9,178 bases of DNA from Actinomycetales bacterium (GTDB lineage: Bacteria > Actinomycetota > Actinomycetes > Actinomycetales > Dermatophilaceae). The stretch covers positions 1 through 9,178 of the forward strand of contig JADJVI010000033.1 in the NCBI GenBank assembly GCA_016710645.1. Reading direction: 5' to 3'. The notes under the pieces were generated by a model that was not told the origin of the DNA, searched no databases, and saw only the letters and a program-made list of their open reading frames with translations. A program made the translations under genes and the position numbers. Positions 1 through 6,236 of the stretch are shown in pieces (position 1 is the stretch's first letter; the number at the start of each line of letters is the position of its first letter).

Positions 1-2
1 AG

Positions 3-812
3 CCGCCGCGGATCGCATCGTTGCGGCGGGTGGTGTCCTTCGGTGAGCCGGTGGACGCCGAGATCCGGGAGTGGGCGCGGCACGGGTTGGCCTCCGGTGA
101 GGTGAGCGTCGCCGACGGGTGGGGTCAGGTTGAGTTGGCCGGGATCACCCGGCTGGACAACCCGGTGCGCGCCGGCGGGATGCCCGATCTCGGCGAGGCC
201 ATCGTCGATCGCGACGGACTTCCCGTGCCGGATGGTGCGCCCGGTGAATTGGTCGTCACGCGCCCGTGGGCGGGGCTCATGGTCGGCCTGGATGCGCCGT
301 CGGTGCTGGTGGATCGGGAGTATTGGGAGCGGGCGCCGGGGGCTTATGCCACCGGTGACCGGGCGCGGATCCTGCCCGGTGGGGAATTGGAGTTTCTCGG
401 GCGCACCGACGAGGTCGTCTCGGTTTCTGGGCAGCTCGTCTCGCTGATGGAGATCCGGGGGTTGCTGGCTGACCACCCGTTCGTGTCTGCGGTGGACGTC
501 ATCGAACGCCGTGACCACGCCGGCGGACGCTATATCGCGGCAGCGGTGGTGCTGACGCCTGAGGCGGCGCGATCGGCTGCGGCTGGCGGGCGGGGGCTGG
601 CTGCGGTGGCGCGGGATCTCGGCGAGAGCGTGCGCGAGACCTTGGGCGGGTTGGCCAAGCCACGGCTGGTCATGGTGGTCGATCGGTTCGGCGATGAGCT
701 GCGCGGCGACGAACGTCGGCGCGCGCTGGCCGTCATCCCGGTCGGTGACCTCGTCGAACCCCGCCGAGTGACCTGGGCCCAAGTCCTGGCAGCAGCCGAA
801 TACTCCGACTGA
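3..812 (+). CDS. Acetyl/acyl-CoA synthetase-like protein (ANL superfamily), C-terminal part, 5' end outside window
   Basis: The frame is open from the first bases of the window, so the gene begins upstream; the TTG at 21 is not a credible start because conserved residues precede it. The family activates acetate or other carboxylates with ATP and transfers them to CoA. Visible: an acetyl-CoA-synthetase-like SFGEPVDAE segment (from about 39), an A5-like DGWGQVELAG (about 114-143, where active enzymes usually have WQTETG), the A7 motif YATGDRAR (345-368), and an A8 hinge-like LGRTDEVVSVSG (about 397-432). The C-terminal A10 motif, normally PKTRSGK, aligns with GDELRGD (690-710), so the lysine that completes adenylation is replaced by Asp at codon 708-710. 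The Thr-to-Val change in A5 also suggests altered or lost catalysis. A terminator-like hairpin follows at 882-920. ANL membership is confident; substrate and activity are not. Confidence 0.8.
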   Translation, partial: PPRIASLRRVVSFGEPVDAEIREWARHGLASGEVSVADGWGQVELAGITRLDNPVRAGGMPDLGEAIVDRDGLPVPDGAPGELVVTRPWAGLMVGLDAPSVLVDREYWERAPGAYATGDRARILPGGELEFLGRTDEVVSVSGQLVSLMEIRGLLADHPFVSAVDVIERRDHAGGRYIAAAVVLTPEAARSAAAGGRGLAAVARDLGESVRETLGGLAKPRLVMVVDRFGDELRGDERRRALAVIPVGDLVEPRRVTWAQVLAAAEYSD

Positions 813-881
813 CGCCGGACTGTGGACCCTGACTCTTCGAGCGTAAGACATCAGCGAGTCGCTGGTCGCGCAGGGCGGGGA

Positions 882-920
882 ACGGCATGCCGGAGCGGTG
901 CTTCCCCTCCGGTATGCCGT
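882..920 (+). terminator. Terminator-like hairpin made of an inverted pair of the GGTATGCC word
   Basis: Arms 882-895 and 907-920 (14 nt each) pair completely as RNA, with one G-U pair, around an 11-nt loop. They lie 70 nt after the stop of the synthetase-like gene. The downstream tail is GC-rich with only a short TTTA at 927-930, so it is a weak canonical terminator. The right arm contains GGTATGCCGT, and the left arm its complement with one change. Confidence 0.5.
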
Positions 921-934
921 CCGGGGTTTATCGA

Positions 935-994
935 GATCGCGATCAGTTGACTTGGCTGCCTCTATAGCGTGAGCCAAGTTCACTGATCGCGATC
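935..994. repeat. 23-bp near-perfect inverted repeat in the upstream region of the YbaK-like gene
   Basis: Arms 935-957 and 972-994 match at 21 of 23 positions around a 14-nt spacer (958-971, including CTATAG). Each arm ends outwardly in the 10-bp palindrome GATCGCGATC (935-944 and 985-994), so it is a palindrome within a palindrome. It lies 48 bp upstream of the YbaK-like start and just downstream of the terminator-like hairpin. No U-rich tail follows, which favours an operator or a repeated palindromic element over a terminator. Confidence 0.7.
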
Positions 995-1029
995 CGAGGA
1001 GTGGGGCGCTGGGTGAGGGCGTCACGTTC

Positions 1030-1035
1030 TAGGCT
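1030..1035 (+). promoter_or_regulatory. Putative -10 box TAGGCT of a leaderless promoter for the YbaK-like gene
   Basis: TAGGCT fits the actinobacterial TANNNT -10 pattern and lies 7 nt before the ATG at 1043. Transcription would therefore start at or next to the start codon. No Shine-Dalgarno sequence precedes that ATG, and no clear -35 box is visible. Confidence 0.45.
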
Positions 1036-1042
1036 CGCCGGT

Positions 1043-1582
1043 ATGCCGTCCGCCCGTGGAAATCTCGCCTGGCACCTGCTCGCCGATCACCTCGACCTGG
1101 TCGCCGAACCCGTCGCTGCCGCCGCCCAGCTCGTCCCGCTCGCCGAGGTCACCGAGATCGACGCCGAGCTGGCCGACACGGCGGCCTTCTGCACGGCATA
1201 CGACGTCGCGCCGGAGGCGTCCGCGAACTGTGTGGTCGTGGAAGGGCGGCGCGCCGAGCGCACCGTGCGCGCCGCCGTCATGGTGCTCGCGATCGACCGG
1301 GCCGACATCAACAAGGTGGTCCGCAAGCACCTGGACGTGCGCAAGCTGTCGTTCATGTCGCAGGAGGCGGCGCAGGAGCTGACCGGAATGCGCCAGGGTG
1401 GCATCACGCCGGTGGGCCTGCCCGAGGACTGGCTGATCCTCGTCGACGACGCAGTCGCCGCAGCCGGGCCGGTGGTCATCGGCGCAGGGGTGCGCGGCGC
1501 CAAGCTTCTCGTCGATGGCGCTGCCCTCGCGGCCCTGCCTAACGCCGAAGTACTCTCGCTGCACGTGCCCCGCACCGCCTGA
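1043..1582 (+). CDS. YbaK/EbsC-family (prolyl-tRNA editing-like) protein
   Basis: The 179-aa product belongs to the YbaK / tRNA synthetase-associated domain family, whose studied members hydrolyse mischarged tRNAs such as Cys-tRNA(Pro) or Ala-tRNA(Pro) in the cytosol. The recognisable core is NCVVVEG (residues about 62-68), KLSFMSQEAAQELTG (about 101-115), the loop GGITPVGLP (about 119-127), then LILVDDAV and a GAGVRGAKLLV strand near the C-terminus. The lysine usual near the start of the first of these strands in YbaK appears as Asn62, so activity on Cys-tRNA cannot be assumed. ATG 1043 is preferred to the in-frame GTG at 1001 because a -10 box sits 7 nt before it and the extra 14 residues look non-family. 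The start codon lies inside a GGTATGCCGTCCG word. The membrane-protein gene at 1607 follows after 24 bp. Confidence 0.75.
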   Translation: MPSARGNLAWHLLADHLDLVAEPVAAAAQLVPLAEVTEIDAELADTAAFCTAYDVAPEASANCVVVEGRRAERTVRAAVMVLAIDRADINKVVRKHLDVRKLSFMSQEAAQELTGMRQGGITPVGLPEDWLILVDDAVAAAGPVVIGAGVRGAKLLVDGAALAALPNAEVLSLHVPRTA

Positions 1583-1606
1583 CCTGCCCCGGATCGGAGG
1601 TGGCCG

Positions 1607-1831
1607 ATGAACCCTCAGCGCACAGCCTCAGCGTCCTTCACGTCGAGGCTCCGGCACGCGATCACGGATCGCGGCTACCTGCGCTTCGCCCTCCCCGGCG
1701 TGGTGCTCCTCATCGTCTCGGCCGTGTTCTGGGGGCGCGCGCCCTGGATCCCGCTCATCCAACTCGTCGGCGTGGGCCTGGTCGTCATTCCGTTCCCCAG
1801 CACGTCGAGTCGCCGCACTGATCGAGGTTGA
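1607..1831 (+). CDS. Small membrane protein with two predicted helices, unknown function
   Basis: A GGAGG ribosome site at 1596-1600 stands 6 nt before the ATG. The 74-aa product has a basic N-terminus (about residues 1-26), a hydrophobic stretch FALPGVVLLIVSAVFWG (27-43), a short polar turn GRAP, a second hydrophobic stretch (about 47-63), and a basic tail ending SSRRTDRG. By the positive-inside rule, the basic residues on both ends suggest a hairpin with both termini in the cytosol. It starts 24 bp after the YbaK-like stop and is probably cotranscribed. I do not recognise the family. An alternative GTG start at 1600 in another frame gives an Arg/Pro-rich product without hydrophobic segments and was rejected. 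Confidence 0.65.
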   Translation: MNPQRTASASFTSRLRHAITDRGYLRFALPGVVLLIVSAVFWGRAPWIPLIQLVGVGLVVIPFPSTSSRRTDRG

Positions 1832-1877
1832 TCCGTTCCACGTCCACCTGACTGGCGTCGGGCTGGGAGGTGGGCGG

Positions 1878-1894
1878 ACGGCATACCGGAGCGG
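1878..1894 (+). repeat. Second copy of a 17-nt intergenic sequence also found at 882-898
   Basis: The 17 nt match 882-898 at 16 positions, and the one difference makes this copy an exact GGCATACC. It lies 43 bp before argS, inside the 105-bp gap after the membrane-protein gene. Unlike the first copy, it has no matching downstream arm. Confidence 0.55.
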
Positions 1895-1923
1895 CTGCGG
1901 GGAACCCGGTTGCCGCGCGTCGA

Positions 1924-1929
1924 TATCCT
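1924..1929 (+). promoter_or_regulatory. Putative -10 box TATCCT of a leaderless argS promoter
   Basis: TATCCT lies exactly 7 nt before the ATG at 1937, the same geometry as at the YbaK-like gene. No Shine-Dalgarno sequence precedes the ATG. No convincing -35 TTGACA-like hexamer is seen at 17 bp. Confidence 0.5.
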
Positions 1930-1936
1930 GAACCGC

Positions 1937-3667
<1,731 letters not shown>

Positions 3668-3681
3668 CCTAGCGGGTGGGG

Positions 3682-3697
3682 CTGTCGTCGCCGACAG
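3682..3697. terminator. Weak hairpin between convergent argS and cupin genes
   Basis: CTGTCG (3682-3687) and CGACAG (3692-3697) form a 6-bp stem with a 4-nt loop in the 32-bp gap between the two convergent stop codons. Its position suits a bidirectional terminator. The stem is short and has no T-tract on either side, so this is tentative. Confidence 0.3.
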
Positions 3698-3699
3698 GA

Positions 3700-4065
3700 T
3701 CAGCCGGCGGCGATGGCTTCCTCGACGGGGGTCGGCGGGGTGTCCGCCGCGACGCTGAGCAGCAGCGCGCAGTCCGACAGCGCGTCGACCGAGTGCCGCT
3801 CCGGCGGGATCGCGACGAGCTGGCCCGGCGTGAGCACCCAGGACCGGTCGCCAGCGACGAGGCGGGCGTTGCCGGTGACGCACTGCAGCGTCGCGGCGGG
3901 CGGGGCGTTGTGCTCGGCGAGTTGGCCGCCCTCGGTGAGCCCGATGACGACAGCGCGCAGCGGGCCCACGGCATACACCTGCTTGGCGGCGCGACCGGAG
4001 GAGGACTGGCGGGCGCGGTCGAGGAGCTCGGCGGCGAGGCTGGGCAGATCGATGATGTCGTCCAT
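3700..4065 (-). CDS. Small cupin-domain protein, metal site probably incomplete
   Basis: The 121-aa product shows a single cupin barrel. A basic Ser-rich N-terminal segment is followed by strands VYAVGPLRAVVIGL, EGGQLAEHNAPPAATL (motif-1 region, residues about 45-60), CVTGNARLVAGDRSWVLTPGQLV (62-84), then IPPERHSVDAL (motif-2 region, 87-97). Motif 1 normally carries HxH and a Glu; here only His52 is present, with Ala54 where the second His would be, while motif 2 keeps His91. Metal binding is therefore doubtful, and a small-ligand-binding or regulatory role is as likely as enzymatic activity. The ATG lies 6 nt after a TAGCCT -10 box, which supports a leaderless start. The long plus-strand frames over this gene look like shadows. 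The partner and substrate are unknown. Confidence 0.7.
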   Translation of the reverse strand: MDDIIDLPSLAAELLDRARQSSSGRAAKQVYAVGPLRAVVIGLTEGGQLAEHNAPPAATLQCVTGNARLVAGDRSWVLTPGQLVAIPPERHSVDALSDCALLLSVAADTPPTPVEEAIAAG

Positions 4066-4071
4066 TCATCG

Positions 4072-4077
4072 AGGCTA
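4072..4077 (-). promoter_or_regulatory. Putative -10 box TAGCCT of a leaderless cupin promoter
   Basis: Read on the minus strand, TAGCCT is followed by 6 nt and then the ATG at 4065. No Shine-Dalgarno sequence is present. The hexamer 17 bp further upstream, TGTCCT, is a poor -35 match. Confidence 0.4.
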
Positions 4078-4146
4078 CGTCGGGCTCCGAGCAAAGGACA
4101 GCCCCGCCGTCGAACGGGTTGCCGGCTTACCCGTGCCCCGGTGACA

Positions 4147-4193
4147 TGAGCCATTTCGTGGGTTCGCGGGCCGGGAACCCACAGATTGGCTCA
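4147..4193. repeat. 19-nt arm imperfect inverted repeat
   Basis: Arms 4147-4165 (TGAGCCA...GTGGGTTC) and 4175-4193 (GAACCCAC...TGGCTCA) pair at all but three positions, one of which is a G-U pair in plus-strand RNA, around the 9-nt loop GCGGGCCGG. It lies about 80 bp upstream of the cupin start. The role is unknown: operator, terminator or repeat element. Confidence 0.6.
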
Positions 4194-4230
4194 TCTCGTG
4201 TATCGGGAGGCAGCTCCGGGTGACGCGGAT

Positions 4231-4257
4231 GGCCCCTTCGGCCCGCTCGAAAGGGCC
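4231..4257. repeat. 10-bp hairpin with one mismatch
   Basis: GGCCCCTTCG (4231-4240) pairs with CGAAAGGGCC (4248-4257) apart from one C-A mismatch, around a 7-nt loop. It sits between two larger inverted repeats in the same gene-free stretch. Confidence 0.5.
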
Positions 4258-4296
4258 ACATGGGTCATCGCGTGGCTCCTCGAGCGCGCCCGGCAC

Positions 4297-4367
4297 CGCG
4301 AGAAGGCGCAAAGTGCGGTTTCGCGGGTCGATTCAGGCCTTGAAACAGGAGTTTGCGCCCTCTCGCG
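4297..4367. repeat. Long inverted repeat with 16-nt arms and an inner stem
   Basis: Arms 4297-4312 and 4352-4367 pair at 15 of 16 positions. The 39-nt interior contains a second stem, GTTTC (4318-4322) with GAAAC (4342-4346). It lies about 68 bp past the stop codon of the minus-strand IclR gene, where a terminator is expected, but no T-tract follows on that strand. The nested design would also suit a structured RNA or a mobile palindromic element. Confidence 0.6.
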
Positions 4368-4377
4368 ACAGCGCGGT

Positions 4378-4404
4378 GACCGAGGGGACCGAGGGGACCG
4401 GGGT
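4378..4404. repeat. 9-bp tandem repeat, two exact copies and one partial
   Basis: GACCGAGGG is repeated exactly at 4378-4386 and 4387-4395, and a third diverged copy GACCGGGGT follows at 4396-4404. It lies about 30 bp after the stop of the minus-strand IclR gene. Confidence 0.6.
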
Positions 4405-4434
4405 GCCGAGGTGACCCACCCCGCACACCTCGCG

Positions 4435-5232
4435 CTACGCCGACGCTTGCAGGCGGCGAGTCACGGCCATGGCCGCCGTGCGCACGGCAGGGGCCAGCCG
4501 CGGGAGGTCGATGCGGTGGGTCGTGCCGGTCACCGAGAGGGCCGCGACCGGCATACCCCCGCGTCCGAAAACCGGCGCCGCCGCGCAGTAGACGCCGTAG
4601 CTCGACTCCTCGTGGTCGTAGGCGACCCCCTCGCGCCGGATCGATTGCAGCGCGCGGTGGAAGGCGCCGGGCATCGCGAGGGTATGCCGGGTCAGCGCCG
4701 GCATCCCGGCCGCGACCCTCGCCGCCGCCACTTCCGGCGCCGAGAACGCGAGGATCGCCTTCCCCACTCCCGTCGCGTGCGCCGGCAGCCGCCCGCCGAC
4801 CCGCGAGGGCAGCCGCGGGCCGTGCTTGGCGCGCAGGATGTCGACGTAGACGACGTCGACCCCGTCGAGCACGGCCAGGTGCACCGTCGCGCTGGTCGCC
4901 TCGTGCAGGTCCTCCATATAGGGCCGGGCAGCTTCACGCACATCCCGTGACCGCGGCGCCAGCTCGCCCAACTCGAACAGCTGCATCCCCAGCCGCATCC
5001 CGTCGGGAGTGATCTCCAGCAGACCGAGTCGCGCCATCTCGTGCACCAGTCGGTGGACCGTCGACTTGGGTAGCCCCACCCGACGCGACAGGTCTGAGAC
5101 GGTGAGCACGGGATGCCTGACATCGAAGGCCCGCAGCACCATGACGGCCCGCTCGAGCACCGACTCGCGGGTCGGGGGCGGCGGCGCAGCGGCCCAGGAA
5201 TCGGCTCCGCTGTCCCGTTCAGTGGGACACAT
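4435..5232 (-). CDS. IclR-family transcriptional regulator (first of a divergent pair)
   Basis: The 265-aa product has the standard two-domain IclR layout. An N-terminal winged helix-turn-helix spans residues about 23-85, with TVSDLSRRVGLPKSTVHRLV (44-63) as the recognition part and DGMRLGMQLFELG closing it. The C-terminal effector domain contains TVHLAVLDGVDVVYVDIL (116-133), HATGVGKAILA (152-162) and the signature-like GVAYDHEESSYGVYCAAAPVF (202-222). Such proteins bind small acids or aromatics and repress or activate nearby catabolic genes. ATG 5232 is chosen because a TGGACA-N17-GACAAT promoter ends 6 nt before it; the in-frame upstream extension to 5295 would overlap that promoter. The first 20 residues are Pro/Ala-rich and unlike the family. 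It diverges from the second IclR gene by 90 bp, so it may control the hydratase-aldolase operon, itself, or both. Confidence 0.9.
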   Translation of the reverse strand: MCPTERDSGADSWAAAPPPPTRESVLERAVMVLRAFDVRHPVLTVSDLSRRVGLPKSTVHRLVHEMARLGLLEITPDGMRLGMQLFELGELAPRSRDVREAARPYMEDLHEATSATVHLAVLDGVDVVYVDILRAKHGPRLPSRVGGRLPAHATGVGKAILAFSAPEVAAARVAAGMPALTRHTLAMPGAFHRALQSIRREGVAYDHEESSYGVYCAAAPVFGRGGMPVAALSVTGTTHRIDLPRLAPAVRTAAMAVTRRLQASA

Positions 5233-5235
5233 GCG

Positions 5236-5264
5236 TTGATTGTCGCCGCGCGACCGGCCAGTGT
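5236..5264 (+). promoter_or_regulatory. Possible opposing promoter for the plus-strand IclR-mhp operon
   Basis: TTGATT (5236-5241), a 17-bp spacer and CAGTGT (5259-5264) could serve as -35 and -10 boxes facing right. Its -35 box overlaps the -10 box of the divergent promoter, so only one polymerase could bind at a time. The -10 match is weak. Confidence 0.3.
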
Positions 5265-5267
5265 CCA
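5239..5267 (-). promoter_or_regulatory. Promoter of the minus-strand IclR gene
   Basis: Read on the minus strand: TGGACA (5262-5267), a 17-bp spacer, then GACAAT (5239-5244), followed by 6 nt and the ATG at 5232. Spacing is ideal for a main sigma factor and implies a leaderless message. Confidence 0.6.
5242..5254. promoter_or_regulatory. Candidate operator: perfect 13-nt palindrome GTCGC-CGC-GCGAC
   Basis: A perfect dyad (5-bp arms, 3-nt centre) sits inside the overlapping divergent promoters. A regulator bound here would block both. A second perfect palindrome, CCCCGCGGGG, lies at 5279-5288. Short GC palindromes are common in such DNA, so this is only a candidate IclR site. Confidence 0.3.
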
Positions 5268-5322
5268 CCCCGTAGCCGCCCCGCGGGGTTCCCATTCGGC
5301 GGCCCGAGGCGAAAGGTGTCGC

Positions 5323-6222
5323 ATGACCCTCTCACCGCTCCATCCGCATAGCCCCGGGGGTATGCGCGCGGAGGCGGCACACGGCATACCAGCCGGTATG
5401 CCGTCCGGTCGCCTCCCAGCGCCCGGCACGCCCGCTCGTCGCCCGGCACCCACCCCCATCGGGCGGGCCCCGATCTCCGGGTCCGAGACGCTCAAGTCGG
5501 TCGCCACGGCGCTTGATGTCCTGGAATGCTTCGCCCTCGACGACGAGCTGGGCGTCTCCGACATCGCCCGCCGCCTGGGCATCGCCAAGAGCACCGCCCA
5601 CCGGCTGCTCTCGACGCTCTGCTCCCGCGGCCTCACCGAGAAGAACCCCGACAGCGGGCAATACCGCCTCGGCCTGCATCTTTACGAACTCGGCCAACTC
5701 GCCCAGAGCCGACTCAAGCTGCGCCAGACCGCGCTTCCGCTGTTGGAGGACCTGCGCCGGGTCAGCGGTCTCAGCGTCCACCTCGGGGTCATCGACGGCG
5801 CCGACATCGTGTATGCCGAGCGGCTCGAAACCCCGGCCGGCCGCGAACTCCTCGCCGGCGTCTCGCGCCGCTGGCCCTCGCACTGCACCTCCTCCGGCAA
5901 GGCCATCGCGGCCTTCAACGCCGAGCTGGCCCAGGCCCGCCGCGACATCGGCTTCCCGCCGCGCACCACGGGCACGATCCGCTCGATCCGTGACTACGAC
6001 CTCGCGCTGGCCGAGACCCGGCGTTTGGGCGTCGGGATCGGTCACGGCGAGGCGGTCACCGGCATCTCGTCAGTCGCCGCGCCGGTGCGCGACCTGTCCG
6101 GCCGGGCCTACGCCAGCGTCTCGGTCGTCGGCCCGAGCTCGGTGCTCATCGGCGACCTCGATCGCACTGCCCGCCTGGTCCGCACCGTCGCCGGCCACAT
6201 CGCCCACCGCCTGTCCGCCTGA
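5323..6222 (+). CDS. IclR-family transcriptional regulator upstream of the mhp-like genes
   Basis: From ATG 5323 the product is 299 aa. That start is chosen because GAAAGG (5311-5316) lies 6 nt before it; starts at 5362 or 5398 would also be in frame and give a more usual length. Residues 1-50 are a Pro/Gly-rich tail unlike the family, encoded partly by the inverted word pair at 5381-5404. The winged helix-turn-helix covers about 54-120, with GVSDIARRLGIAKSTAHRLL (77-96). The effector domain has SVHLGVIDGADIVYAERL (151-168), HCTSSGKAIAAF (187-198) and GVGIGHGEAVTGISSVAAPV (236-255). The stop overlaps the ribosome site of the hydratase gene, so the regulator is probably cotranscribed with the pathway it senses. 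E. coli MhpR, which controls the mhp genes, is also an IclR protein. It is a diverged paralogue of the minus-strand IclR. Confidence 0.88.
   Translation: MTLSPLHPHSPGGMRAEAAHGIPAGMPSGRLPAPGTPARRPAPTPIGRAPISGSETLKSVATALDVLECFALDDELGVSDIARRLGIAKSTAHRLLSTLCSRGLTEKNPDSGQYRLGLHLYELGQLAQSRLKLRQTALPLLEDLRRVSGLSVHLGVIDGADIVYAERLETPAGRELLAGVSRRWPSHCTSSGKAIAAFNAELAQARRDIGFPPRTTGTIRSIRDYDLALAETRRLGVGIGHGEAVTGISSVAAPVRDLSGRAYASVSVVGPSSVLIGDLDRTARLVRTVAGHIAHRLSA
5381..5404. repeat. Perfect inverted pair of the GGTATGCC word inside the IclR coding tail
   Basis: ACGGCATACC (5381-5390) and GGTATGCCGT (5395-5404) are exact reverse complements separated by four bases, AGCC. The 24 bp encode HGIPAGMP in the variable N-terminal tail of the second IclR protein and use the rare Ile codon ATA. 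Confidence 0.85.
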
Positions 6223-6236
6223 GGAAGGAACACCGC

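Larger units (their letters stand above)
4066..4434. other. Gene-free, hairpin-rich stretch between the cupin gene and the first IclR gene
   Basis: I found no credible gene in these 369 bp. Frames crossing it either run antisense through the IclR gene or lack a ribosome site and a conserved look. It holds a -10 box for the cupin gene (4072-4077), three separate inverted repeats (4147-4193, 4231-4257, 4297-4367) and a 9-bp tandem repeat (4378-4404). Confidence 0.6.

Noticed and set aside
1001..1042. GTG start for the YbaK-like protein
   Set aside because: The added 14 residues are Arg-rich and unlike the family, and the region holds the likely -10 box. ATG 1043 is better.
4147..4193. tRNA-like sequence (GGGTTCGCGG resembling a T-arm)
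   Set aside because: No acceptor stem, D-arm or anticodon arm can be drawn around it, and the sequence is explained by a simple inverted repeat.
4186..4950. 254-aa plus-strand frame across the gap and the IclR gene
   Set aside because: It is antisense to a clear IclR gene, has no ribosome site, and its GDRGDRGDRG stretch is just the 9-bp tandem repeat translated.
5233..5295. Upstream extension of the minus-strand IclR to 5295
   Set aside because: It would place the TGGACA-N17-GACAAT promoter inside the coding sequence, and the extra residues are Gly/Arg-rich with no family match.
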